In this document: one piece after another, positions 22,071 through 34,159 of the stretch | Layout: each line of letters opens with the position of its first letter | How positions within the stretch are numbered: the first letter of the stretch is position 1 | Origin: Melanocharis versteri | Taxonomy: Eukaryota > Chordata > Aves > Passeriformes > Melanocharitidae | NCBI GenBank assembly: GCA_013397845.1 | Contig: VZTG01004282.1 | Location: 1,079,289 to 1,143,288, forward strand | Direction of reading: 5' to 3' | DNA: 64,000 nt | Translations under genes and position numbers: made by a program | Notes under the pieces: generated by a model | What the model was told of the DNA's origin: nothing | Database searches by the model: none | What the model saw: only the letters and a program-made list of their open reading frames with translations

Positions 22071-24120
22071 CCATTTTTCAAGCAATTAAACTATTTTTCT
22101 TTATGGGCTACAGCGACTATTGTTTGATTACAAATTACTCTGGAGACTGGTATTTAAAAATGTGATTACTTTAAACAGATATCATTAGTAATACACTGTT
22201 CACAAATACAATGGAAATAAACTAACGTTTGCAGTCTTAATTTACTTTTTAAAGTTACAAATATCTTTTCTTTCCTCTCTTTCCCCTGAGAAAATATCAG
22301 CCTTCTTCAGCCTTATTAGAGTGTTACCAGTCTCGTCACACCAGCTTGGGACCTAAACCTAGCAAACTGTTCTCACTTGGTTACCTTATATTTGATAACT
22401 AACATGGAGATTTTTGAAGGCAGATAAATTTTCCATGTTTCATATTTAGACATTTGAATTAATGTCTTCTTTTTTATATGAAGTTATATGCAACTTGAAA
22501 TGAGACCACCTATTCCAATGTCTAAATGTAGACTTAGGTGTCCTGCATCTGAGAGTCACAGACTTCACTGCATGCAGTGCATTTAATCGAAAATAATTTG
22601 TCCATGATATATACAGAGACCTCAAAGTGCTCTTTGGTGCTAGCAGAAGCGTTCTGGGTTTCATCTGGTATTATCTGGTATTCAGACAATAGAAAAAAAA
22701 ATTTAAAATTTTATAACTTTCCATGTTCACTTGGTCTTGGTACAAACATAAAAAAATACACAAAAATAAATAATTTGAAGACAAACCAACAAATATTTAA
22801 TGCCAGCAGTTTTCAACTACTCACTACTGACTTTGCCCATACCAAATTAAAACTGGGCCAGGAGATTCCCAGACACAGACATTCAATAGGATTTCTATAT
22901 TTACATGCTCATCCCAATTTTGAGGAGCTGCACTTCTTAAGTTTTTCCTTGCTTACCATGGAGTTCAGTTCAAGCTCCGTTAAATCTACAAAAATCAATA
23001 TTGAGTATATGTATTATGTGACAGTTCCATCTAAAAGTATCTGGTGTAGAATATGGGCCAGATACAATAGAGCAGCCAAGCACATGTAATTTACCCAACA
23101 AACCTAAAGCACTCCCACATTGATTTTTGCAGTTTTGTAGCCCCTAGTCACAGAGCAGAGAAAAAATGGCTTACTCATAGAGTGTGCCAGTACTTGAGGC
23201 TACATCATGTTTGTCTTAGAGCCTCTGATTTGGGTTGTCTTTTTGTTACCTTTGTTGATGGATTTTTTAGGTCATTTAATGCGTTCTCCATTCTAAAGTG
23301 TCTACTTCCATGGCAAGAAAATAAAATGCATTTTCTAAATTGTTCTGATCTGTTGATTATTTTTCTCAGTTACAGTGTACAAATGGAAAATCGCAATATT
23401 TTAACAGTTTCTAAATGCAATTATTTGAGTGTGAATAGAAAATTGTATATAAATAAGGGGATAAGCTTTCAGTGATGTAATAGTGTACTTCACACAATAA
23501 CCAGTATAAAGAGATTCCAAAATTATCTATGTGAATACAAATACATTTAAAATGGACATTTTAAAAATGACACGCATACTTATTTGCATGATATAAAATA
23601 TCTATGTATATGTACTGTAATAATAAATTTAAAATGTTTTGAATTCATAAAGGATAATACTTACACTTATATACTTAGGCATCTCCATCCTTATTCAGAA
23701 CTAATAAATGCATAGGTTCTCAATGTATATTAAAATAATATTCTATTCATGAATGTCTGCTATATTAACCAATATAATTTTTTAAAAATAGAAATTCAGT
23801 CATAGATTCTATCAGCATCTGGACCTGGGTGGCAGGCTACAATGTATGTCCAGATTAAAAACTTGAAACCCCAACTTAATAAAAAACCCCACAGGATTTA
23901 AGCATGTTGCATGTCTAGAGCTTTTTTTCCATTTTATTTACTCATAAGTATCATTAATACGAAAGATCGAAAACCTTTGGTGTCATGTATGTCACTCTCT
24001 CTCTTCAAGTCTTTAGTAGTTGTATGCTTATCTATTTCAGTCAAATGTATTTCTTATCGAAAAAAAAAGAGTGAGCAACCTGACAATACAGTGTTATCGA
24101 ATTTTTTCAGCTGAGACCCA
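22071..24120. other. AT-rich noncoding DNA with a 170-codon chance frame
   Basis: The longest ATG frame of the window (22577-23089, plus) lies here. The peptide is rich in Ser, Asn, Ile, Lys and Tyr, as expected from AT-rich DNA, and shows no domain or homology I recognise. No splice or promoter context supports it. The rest is AT-rich unique-looking sequence. Confidence 0.35.
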
Positions 24121-24152
24121 CATGTCATTCAGCATTCAGACATGCTTGTGCT

Positions 24153-24176
24153 TGATTGATGGATGGGTTTGTGACA
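24153..24176 (+). promoter_or_regulatory. Overlapping HOX/PBX sites with a nearby MEIS-type TGACA
   Basis: TGATTGATGG at 24153-24162 overlaps TGATGGATGG at 24157-24166. Both fit the PBX-HOX heterodimer consensus TGATNNAT(G/T)(G/A), and the second equals the classical Hoxb1-type repeat. TGACA, the core of MEIS/PREP sites, follows at 24172-24176. Such triads are known from hindbrain and limb HOX-response elements. Function here is inferred from motif match only. Confidence 0.35.
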
Positions 24177-24419
24177 AATAAAACTAGGATCAAGAGCTTT
24201 GCACCTTTTCCCCCATCAGGAACTCGAGTAAAGCATAACTCTATAACAATGGTGGGATTAGGGATGCATTAGCTCTCCATCGACCAAAACCACCCATTCC
24301 CATCAATACTTTGCACTTAATAACCTGAAGCTATGATAAGAAAACAAAAGAAGGAGAAAGGGACAGGAGAAAACAAATCAATAGAAGAAGGGAATGTCTG
24401 AAAGATGCACTGTCCAAAT

Positions 24420-24645
24420 GAAGAAAAATTTTTGCTGAATTGCTAGGATAATGCCCCTTGACAAGAGAACAATGTACTGTCAAGGTTTATCAGCCAGGAG
24501 GCCTTTTGGCACAATGTTAAGCACAGGTTTGGCATTTGAGCGGTGGCACTTACTGTAGATGTAAAATACATAATGCCAACATGCAGATAATAACCATTCA
24601 TTTTTGTTTTGTGTTAGCAGTTTGGATACCCATAAGGAGCACAAT
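24420..24645. promoter_or_regulatory. Candidate conserved noncoding element
   Basis: This is unique-looking sequence with several well-formed motifs: SOX-type ACAATG at 24470-24475 and again near 24511, a GATA-type TTATC at about 24487-24491, and a homeodomain-like region around 24590. It has no repeats or coding frame. The call rests on general appearance and needs alignment. Confidence 0.2.
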
Positions 24646-25440
24646 TACATCTCTAGGTGTCCTGAAACAGATGCTACGAGCACAAGGACTGATCCTGTCC
24701 CCCTGAAGTGCACGTGATCAGTACTGGGCTGACATTTCTGACTAAAACTTTGTGTTCAGAAAAATATTAATTTCTACTTGCAAATACATATTTCTTTCTT
24801 TATTATTAATTAATATCTTACCTGTTCCTATAAACTAACCAGGAAGACCTGATTAAAAGATCAATAGATTCAACGTAGCTTCTTGTCTTGTTTAAAACTG
24901 AATTTTGGGAACCAGCATTAAGACTGGAAGTAAAAGAAAAGTGTTCCTTAGCCTTTCTCACCTTCAGGATTAAAGTAAGAGGAAACATATAACATATTTC
25001 TTAAAACATTTGAACTTACTTATGAAGATAATGAAGTATCAGCTAAGAAACAGCTTATGGAACACATACAGAAACTGCTCCTTGTTTTGCAAGACTCGAT
25101 GTTTGAGCTTGCTGCTGTGGGAACAGCTAGGAAATAAGTTTCTCTAAAGCTGTGCTTCAAGTGCTGGAGGAGGAGAGATCTAATGATTTTAAGCAGGAAT
25201 GTGGCTGATCAATGTTGTTGACATGCAGTCTTTTACTCAATCAGATGACTCATTTTCAGGTAAGCCTCTGATATACAGGAAAAGTTCTAATATCCAGGAC
25301 ACTAAACAATGTTATTTAATTTCTAATTTAATGAAAAGTAACAGAAAAGACTTTAAAGTGTTTTCTCTAGAAAAGGTTTTTAAAGTCCACTGACAGCTAC
25401 AAGACTTTCCTCACTATGCATATCTTTTAATATCTCTGTA
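24646..25440. other. AT-rich noncoding DNA
   Basis: No gene, repeat family or notable motif cluster seen. Confidence 0.4.
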
Positions 25441-25605
25441 TTAGACGTGTACTAGAAAGGACTGAAAGGACAGCCCAGGATTACACAACAGGCAATAGGT
25501 GCTGTGCCGCTGGCTCTGCCACGCTCCTCCCTTGTCACATAGGGAAAGTCATGGAATCTCAGCTTCCCTGCGTGTAAGTGATGGTTATGATTTACAGCTC
25601 CAGCC
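25441..25605 (+). mobile_element. MIR-like SINE remnant
   Basis: The part CTTGTCACATAGGGAAAGTC, then TCTCAGCTTCCCTGCGTGTAA, then a GTGATGGTTATGAT end parallels the MIR core as I remember it (CTTGGGCAAGTCACTT, CCTCAGTTTCCCCATCTGTAA, ATGGGGATAATAAT). The upstream half (GACTGAAAGGACAGCCCAGG) may also belong. It is highly diverged, as expected for an element that predates birds. Confidence 0.4.
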
Positions 25606-28400
25606 GAGCCCATCCATCCCTGTGGTCACAGCCTGTTCTACAAAGCAGAACCAATAATGAACTGAAGGAAGAGCCAGAAGAAGCAAGCATATTCCTACAG
25701 GTCAATACTCTTTACAAGTTCCTTGATGACTACATGAAGTTACTGAAAGGATATAGAATTAAGTAAAAAGTGCTACGGCGGCTGGTGCAGAAGCTGAAAT
25801 GCATTCACATGAAGTGAGATAAGGATGGCAGGCAGAGGAATATTTTCAAGACATGCTAGAGGGTACTCAGAGTAAAGAAGAGCAAGAATAACTATGAAAG
25901 GAAATAGCTAACAGTGAATTTTTCAATTCAGTGTATATGACAGGAGTAGAGTCAAATGCAGCATAACATGTACAGAAGTAAAGGACGGAAATAAATTTGT
26001 AAAACAAGCAAGAACTGCAAAAAAAGTGATAAACGAGGAAGTTTTCAGACAGAAAACCCTTCCTTTTTTTTTACTGCTGCTCTTATGATTTTAGAATTAT
26101 GTCATATTGCCCAGTGAAAAATGAGAAAGGTGTTACTGCCCTGTCCACAGTTGTCCATGGAGTAACCACCACAATCTCTCAGTTATTTTGGTTTGATGGT
26201 GTTGTCACTGTCAACTCACACTATCAAAGAGCCTGTAACTTACTGTGGTGAGCAGCCTGAATTCCAACATGTGCAAGTTACCCTGGCTCTGCTAACACAA
26301 GTGATGACACAGAAGAACATCTCTCATTTCCTTAAAACCTTACTGAGTATTAGAGGATCTATCCAAATGGAGGTGACAGAACCTTTCAGATCTGCCAGAA
26401 CCGAAAATATTGTTATCATGGGGGGCAGCTGAGTGACTGATTCATCATAGCATGCACTTTAGAGTGGCAAAAGTTATTTCAATACTATTACATAAAACAG
26501 GACTCGTTCTGATGAGTTCATTAGTTATAAAATGAAGTGTTAAGGGAAACCCTTTTATTTCATTTCACTGCACTTCTAAACTGTCTAAATGTATCACTCT
26601 ACTCTTATTAAATTCTCAAAAACCTGTTTGCACTGTTTCTAATGGAAAGATCCAAGTATCTGAAGTCTCTCATTCACACACAATCTTAAAGATATCTGGC
26701 AATAACTAAAATAAATCAAAAGATACACTTGAAAAGTTCTCTAAACCAGTAACTTTCCATGCCAAAAATGAACAACATAAATTTGGCAAGCCCACATCAT
26801 GTAATTCACACAAAATCAAGCAGTGAATGCTTGTTTTAAGTGCAAATCTCAGAGCTATTTTAAATACAGAGCAGCCCAAGCACTTCCATAATTAATTAGT
26901 TATTTATTTCACACCAGAAATAATAATGATCTGATCGAGATATCAGCAGTTTCAATCAGCCAGTTATTTCCTAACTAATTTTGGGAAGGCAGTGAATGAG
27001 CAAGATGGAATAATGAACACCCCAATTCTGCAGTGAGCTGTATGGCATGCAAGGAGGAATGAGGAAGCTGTGTGTGTGCCCCAGGAGGATGCACAGGCAA
27101 GCAGATATTTTGGCACAGCATGGTGATGGTACCCAGAGCTTCTCCCAGTGACCAGGCTCAGCTGAGGACCACATCCTGTTTGGTGCTGTATTCTTTCATT
27201 TCTCTTCTTCCTATTATCTCTCAAGTTAGAAATAACTATGGATTGGAGAACGACTCCTACAGTGGTAGCTGAAGATTTAATCTATGGTTGCTTCTGGCAC
27301 GGGAGTAGGACTTCCATAGGATTTAGTCATCACCCTTCTGTGGGATTTTAAACCTAGCTCTACAGACTAATTTTCCTTAAAAACATAATTGGCTGGGCTA
27401 GGCCAAGCTTTCTGCTCCCCAGTGGTTCCAACACCTTTTTCTTCCTGTTTAAAATTATTTGGATTTATATTTTATAAGGACCAGATGAAAGATGCTTCTA
27501 AATCCATGCCTTGTCTATTTGCTTAAAAAGCTCATATAATATTCCTCAATCTTAGCATAATTTCCCTCCAAATCTGGATATCAGACCAGGCTTGCAAGAC
27601 ACTTGACAAACAATTGATTTCTAATTCTAATGATCTCTGATCAAGGTGTTGAATTATGAGAAAACAAAACACCAAAGGTTTTCTCCCCCCCCAATAAAGC
27701 ATGAGTGACCCTTTTAAAAACAACACACTTGTATCAACACTGAATTCAGTGTGAGAGAGAATGGTGTTTTGTCATGCTATAGCCTCAAGAAATATAAGGT
27801 CAGGTTTTGAGTACTATGCTTAAAATACGCATTGATGTCATTAATGTAAACATCCGACATTGATCAGTGACCCACTGGGTACCTTCCCTATTTTATTTGT
27901 AGGTCTGTAGCTTCTGCATGACTTCAGCTCTCATGTAAGGTTCATAACCTGCAGAGCATTTACCGAAAAATAATGGGGTTTCTTCCCAGCTACATATCTC
28001 ATTCCATTTATCAATACAAGGAAATTGTCTGAAGTCAAAATCAGCTACTCCCCTCTTAATTGCATAGATACGCATGGGTAATTTCTTTTTGTTCAACTAT
28101 TCCCAAACATCCCAAGAAATAATTCTGGGGAAGTTGGAAAGTCAATGTATTTTTTTTGAAACCTTATGTGGGCACTTTGTAAAGCTGATCACTAAAATTT
28201 ATTCCTCGTGATCAAAAGGCAGAATCCAAAACAACATTTGGATGGCCACAAGAAGGTCCATCAGGTTATGAAGACTTTGCCAGTTAGATCTTCAAGTCTT
28301 CATTTTGGAATCAATTCTTTTTCTTCAGTGGAACTAAATGCATATGCTCCAGAGGGTTTGCCCAACTTCTGAAGGACATGTGCCTATAATAGGCCTTTCT
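25606..28400. other. AT-rich noncoding DNA
   Basis: No gene recognised. A C8 run lies at 27685-27692. Short frames at 26193-26432 and around 26964-27272 carry no recognisable motif. Confidence 0.4.
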
Positions 28401-29340
28401 CATCTCTGTCTTGTTAACAAGTATATAAATAAGAGAAGGCTTCAGTAATTGGCTCAGAGTTACTAATGAATTAATTAACTTCAGTCTATTTTACCTAACC
28501 TTTAATAATAAGAATCTTTTTTTGGTCTAGCAATAGGTCTGACAGGCTGAAAAAACAGACATGCAGCAAAGCTCTTGAAAATTAATGAGAAACGAGGAAA
28601 GAATCAATGTACATTCTGCTTGCAGAGAACTGACACAAAAAAGACACAATAAACCATGAACAAACACAGTCAGTTTAAAAAATAGGTTAGAAAAAGTGGG
28701 CAAATTCAATTATAGAAGTAATTAGAAGATATAGGGCAAGGCTGCCTTTTGGGACTGTGCCAGAAAACATGAATTAATAAGAGTGAATAGAAAGCGCCCA
28801 TGTAGTAATTAAGAGGCAATCACCTATGGCAATGAATACCTGAAAACAGGCTGCAAACTATTAATTCAGTGATCAAAAATATTTTTAGATGATTAATATG
28901 GCAAATTTGTTTTAAAAGACTAATTTCTGGAAAGATATCAAGACAATAGCACATTATTTGTTCCTCTGGCATTTATATAGCTAATTAAATTTTATAATTT
29001 GCAACAACATTAAGCATTATCTGAAAACAGTAAAAGCAATATTTCCTCCAATAATTCTTTATTATAGTGTCTTCAAAATCTGTGAGTTAAGACTAACTTA
29101 ACTTTTTAAAAAGAAAATTCAAGTGTTCAGTGCTGATTGCTTAATTTCTTTGAATGACTTTAGTTTTTGTTTATTAAAAAGACACCATGCATGAATTTTA
29201 CATAATAATTTTCAGCTACTTTAAAAAAGGTACTGAAACAATTTGATTATAATTCAAAGAACTATAAACAAAATTCTTTGATACTCAAATAAGCCATCAC
29301 AGATGTTAATGCATGGCCATGAGAGATTTTTCTTCATTAA
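28401..29340. other. Very AT-rich block with many TAAT homeodomain cores
   Basis: ATTA/TAAT cores are dense, for example GAATTAATTAAC at about 28468-28479 and GATTAATATG at about 28890. It has no repeats or reading frame of note. AT richness alone gives many such cores, so enhancer function is only a possibility. Confidence 0.25.
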
Positions 29341-30590
29341 AGCATGTTCCTCTCCTTCAGATACAAAAAATGAGCAAGTTACAGTCAAGGTGTGCAGTAT
29401 CAGGGAAAAAAGGATCTAAAACTCTGCTAACAAGAAGTTATTTATTATTTAGTAAATCAGGTAAGGGTTAATTTACTTTCTCAATAGTAAAACCAAACTA
29501 ATTTCTCAAAATTCACCTCAAAATTCACTGCCATTTCTGAGGACACTAAAAAACCACCCAAAGGTCTCCAAATATGACCAAGAAACAAAGACTGGTGATA
29601 AGTTTCTGCACTAATACTGACCATGAAAGTCTGTTACATTCTATTTGTATTGCTGCAGAAAGGAAGAATCCGCCTGAGTGCAGTTGGCAACTTATACACG
29701 CTTGAAACATTGATTTATATCTGGTTTTTTTTGTCTTTCTATTGTAATTTTAAATATTAAATTTTACAATTTTATGCTCCCAATTCAGAAATAGTATCAG
29801 AACTATAAGCAGTATGAAAAAAGGCATAACTACTAGAAATAGGCAAAATTGTCTATACTAAATTAAACACTCAAATTTCACAGTTCAAAAGTCTGCCCTG
29901 ATCTCCAACTTCTCTCACTCTCATTTTCTCCTTAGGAAGGACTGTAGTGTAGGAAAAGGACTAAAGGGAAAAGGACAGTAAAACTATCAGAAATAAAATA
30001 AAATGGTGAGAGAAAATGAATTGAAGCAACTGAAGGAACACAATCTTAAAAAAGGGAAAAGAAAGGAGACAAATATTACTCAAAAATAAACAATTTTTTT
30101 CAGAATTAAGTTGCTGCTGCCCTGTGTCAGCATACTTGGAGATTTAGGGAAAGAGCGTTCCCTTAATACGTTCTAGAGGTTTCCTGTTTCAGTTAGAAAA
30201 ACTTGGAAAAATTAAATCTCCTGTGGAAAATACACAGCTTAAAACTATGGGTAGAAGAACTTAGTGAACCCACACTGTTTTTTTGTGAATGTTTCAAAAT
30301 GAAACACAGCTTGAGATGTTGCTGCCACACCTTTAACTCCAGGAAGCCTCCATAGGTCTCCTCATGGGCTGTTTCCTGCTACAGTGCTCAGACAGAAAAT
30401 AAATATGAGTATGCCATGTCCAGAGTATGGAAAATCAACATGGTGTGCCACGCCAGCGGTTCATAAAGCTGTTGTAACAGCAACTCCTAAAGCACAGAAT
30501 AGATGCTGAGATGCAGGGATGCTCTTTCTGTACAGGACAGAGGTAACTGGTGCTTGGTTACAGCTCTGATTCTAAACATCCCTACCCAGT
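29341..30590. other. AT-rich noncoding DNA
   Basis: No gene, no named repeat. An A-rich purine stretch lies at 29935-30075. Confidence 0.4.
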
Positions 30591-31217
30591 CTCACGGTGC
30601 TGGGGCCACAGCTTCGACTCCAGCTCACAGTTGTGCAAATATGGCATGAGCAAAGCCTCTAGACAGGATGTGAAGCTTTCTGTCCTCTACATCAACCCAC
30701 TAACAGGAGTCATAATGTGATAGCAGCTGCTTTCCATAGACCCATCCGCAGGGACGCTACAGCCCCACAACCTATCAGGGCGTTAGGTACCCATATAATC
30801 TCCATTACCTTTCTAATTAGTGGAGACTGAGAGGGTCCTTTGGAGTCCATGTCAGAATAGGATCCTAATTTAGCTGGTCTTCATGGTCCAAATGGGAAGA
30901 CTTTTATTCTCCGTTGAATGCAGAGACATCCTAAAGCATCTAATGAGACTCAACTGGACAAAGTGCCTTGTAAATACCCCATGAGCATCAGCACCTGGTT
31001 TGTACCTCTAACGTTCTGATGTGACTGAGCAAGGCACTTATTTTAGGATTTCTGCCTCATTCCTGTTTGCATACTGGAAACCCACCATCTCCTCAGTTGT
31101 GTTGGTGTATCTGTTTTGATACTGTAAATCAAGCTTTGGAACTGGTCAAGATTAGAGCTATCAGCCTGCCCCAGCACTGGTCGTATCCTTCCCAGCTTGC
31201 TGTTCCTAGACATTGGG
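30591..31217. mobile_element. Possible ancient repeat remnant
   Basis: Phrases such as GACGCTACAGCCCCACAACC followed by TATCAGGGCGTTAGGTACCC resemble the 'TTAGGTGCCTA' style of old amniote retroposons, and the stretch directly adjoins a CR1 copy. The match is by general look only and no family can be named. Confidence 0.2.
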
Positions 31218-33020
31218 TCACAGAACCACAGAAATATAGAATGTTAAGGGGTTTGGATGGACTTTAAACATCATCTAGTCCCACGCCCCTGCCATGGGCA
31301 GGGACGCCTCCCAGTAGACCAGGTCGCTCAAGGCCTTTTTCAATCTGTCTTTGAACAGGATTGGGGCATCCACAACCTCCCTGAGCAACCTGCTTCAATG
31401 TCTCACCACTCACAATAAAAAATTTCTTCCTAACATCTAACCAAAATTTCCCCTCTTTCAATTTGTATCCATCACTCCTTGTCCTGTCACTACGGGTCCT
31501 GACATAGAGTCCCTCTCTGGCTTCCCTGTAGCCCTTTCAGATACTGGAAGGTGCTGTGATGTCTCCACACAATCTTCTCTTCTCCAGGCTGAACAGCCCC
31601 CACTTTCTCAGCCTGTCTTCGGAGGTCATACCCCTTGAACCCATTCTGCCACGGTGACCACCCTTGCCATCCGTCTTTCAACCTTTTCTGGCTTTACTCT
31701 GTTCTTTCTCAGCTGAGGAGGCTGGTACTGCACAGAATACTCAAGCTGTAGGTGTACTATGGATTTATATAGTGTCATAATGACGGCTTTTATTTTGTTC
31801 TCTATTCTTAAAATTTTGGTTCGACTGTTCTTGACGTGACAGTTTTGCAGAACTATCCATTTACTTCAAGATCTCATTTCTGAGAAGTGATGGTTAGTTC
31901 CCAACCCATCACTTTATATGTAAAGATAGAGTTATTTTTCCTGTGTGCATTTGTCTGCACTGAATGTCTTTTTTTTTTTTTTTGCCCATTACTGCCAGCG
32001 CTATAAGATCTTTCTCAATACACCAAAGTTGGTTCTTCTCTTAACTTTTCTGAGTAACTTAGTACCATCGGCAGATTTTGTTCCCTCACTATTCACTTTT
32101 ATATTTTCAGACCACTTATGAATATGTTGAATAGCACAGATCTCCACAGGGTTTTCAGTGATGACCTACCTCTACTGTGAGCACTGACCATTTATTTCTG
32201 TACTCTGCTTTCTATGCCAACTGGTTATTTATTGATGTGAGCATCTTCCTTTTTGTTCCAGAATATTTTATTTTCTTAAAGGCTTTTGGAGATGAACCTT
32301 GTTAAACCCCCTTTTTACAGCCAAGCAGGTGATCTCAGCTGGGTCTCCTGTGTTCTCCTGCTAGTAGGTATCTTCAGAGAATTTGAATATACAATTAGGC
32401 CAGGGCTTATCTTTTAAAACTTACACACAAAACTTCACAATATGCCATAATTATTCAGATTACACTATTTCTATTATTTGTTATAATTTCTGCTCATTTT
32501 CCCAGCACAGATGTCAGGTTTACTGGGATGCAGCTTCCTGGATCTGCCTGATTGCCATTTTAAAATCTGCTGCTGTATTAGTCAGATTGCAGTCCTCTGC
32601 CTCAGAATTATTTGAGCTAAGAAGCTGTACACCACAATCACCTGTTTCTCTCCTGAATTTCTTTAGAATTTCCAAGTGAATGTCTCTACTCCTGATGAGT
32701 TTTTATAGCTTGTTTTGTTCGTTTACTCTATAAACTATTTATGGACGCTTCAATTTGAAGCGAATCCTAAAATGTATTAAACAAATTAGGATTCTGGGAT
32801 GGGATTCTCACCAACCTTCCCCACGGTAAGCACAGGTGCAAAAAAATCACAGCTTTTCTGCTGTGGCTTTATATTTTTTGAATGTTCCTTTCATGCCTCA
32901 AACATCTTAGTGATTTTCTGTCAATAATCATGCTCCTGATGTGTTTGAAGAAAAAGGATATTATTACTTTTTATTCCTTGTTTAAGTTGATTTTCAACTT
33001 CTTTTGAGGACTGTTTCTTA
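31218..33020 (-). mobile_element. CR1 LINE, antisense, long decayed 3' portion
   Basis: The element lies on the minus strand. Its 3' end is at 31218, with the tandem TCACAGAA-CCACAGAA motif of avian CR1. Further in come the familiar CR1 phrases CTGCCATGGGCAGGGACGCC (31290-31309), GGGGCATCCACAACC (31364-31378), AATTTCTTCCTAACATCTAA (31421-31440) and TCTTCTCCAGGCTGAACAGC (31578-31597). Similarity to long reptilian/avian CR1 3' consensus appears to continue past 32000 (GTACTATGGATTTATATAG at 31753-31771, TTATGAATATGTTGAATAGC at 32117-32136) and, more weakly, to about 33020. A T18 run interrupts it at about 31971-31983. It is heavily mutated with no intact reverse transcriptase frame. Birds carry many such 5'-truncated copies. 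The right boundary is approximate. Confidence 0.85.
32746..32794. repeat. Two adjacent short inverted repeats
   Basis: CGCTTCAA-t-TTGAAGCG (32746-32762) is a perfect palindrome with 8-bp arms. It is immediately followed by GAATCCTAA (32762-32770) and its exact complement TTAGGATTC (32786-32794) across a 15-base loop. Both could form hairpins. They lie inside the weakly matching part of the CR1 copy. Confidence 0.6.
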
Positions 33021-34159
33021 AACTACTTGTTATCTAGATTGACTCAAGGCTCTGGCTTACCATGCAGCCCTTAAAGCAACACACCACAGGAGGTGCAACT
33101 TCACGGTAGGCTTGAACTTTCCCAGGTCTGAGTCACCATCTAGCAAAAGGCCACCTTTTGTTGTCACATGCTGGCACCAGTGCTCAGTTATATCGTGAGT
33201 TGATCGGGCTGAAAACTGGCCCTTGTAAGACCTTCTCAGCTTTCTCTAACCACACAGTCCCACAACACTTGTGCTGTCACGGGGAGAAGGGAAGACAGAG
33301 ATAAAGCTCGCGGTGTAACTGGTGTTTTAACAGCAGAGAATATTTAGATTAGATTTTGAAGCTCTATCTAGGGAGCAAACCTGGGCCACGGAGCAGAAAC
33401 GAGTGGGTGGGTGGGAGTGGTGAGGTGAGGACACCTAAGACTGCTGCCAAATCCATCTTCTCATCAGCCTACATGCTGAGTGTAATGCTGAATTCTGACA
33501 CTCAGGGGCTTAAGATAATCAATTACAATAATCAAAGTTAAGCCTTTTCTAAAGGGGTATTTAGGAAAACTTGCAGGGTGTATTTTCCCTGCCCAGTGAA
33601 GCTATGTCTTGATTTTCAGATTTACGAGTTAATTTATTGGAAGAGTAGGAGGGGAGTAAAACCAGGGACTGGGGAATGTTGAACACCATTACTAAAATAC
33701 AGAAAGCTTGGGGGGTACTTAATCCCCATCCTGCATTTCTGTCATCAGCTAAACATTGTTCCCCATTGTGCACACAAGGAGAAGTGCAAAGCTGACCCAG
33801 CAGATTGAGATGAAAAGATTAGAAGCAGAAATTAAAGTCTCCTGGAGAGATTGTTCAGCTATTATACACTGATAAATTTTTCATGGATTTCCGTACATTT
33901 TAAAAAATCATATTAATCTGATCTCAGGTGCTTTAAAAACATTCCTCTGATTGTCAGTATTTCCCTCTGATTGCCAAGTAGGAACACTCTGGTAGACAGA
34001 CCCATTCTTAGTTTAGCTAAAGAGGAAGATTTACTCAAAAAGAATGTAGAGATTTCAGCATTCAAACTATTTGCCCAGGCTACCTCTGCTTCAGTTTCTG
34101 ACCTGTCTTTCATTTAGATATGGAAAGAAAGTGTGAGCTCAGGACATCAATGCCTGGTA
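33021..34159. other. Noncoding DNA between CR1 copies
   Basis: No gene recognised. A (GGGT)n-like stretch lies at 33405-33420. Possible further CR1 continuation at the left end cannot be traced. Confidence 0.35.

Noticed and set aside
21586..22165. Overlapping 160- and 139-codon frames on opposite strands
   Set aside because: Composition-driven, with no motif, no splice context and mutual overlap.
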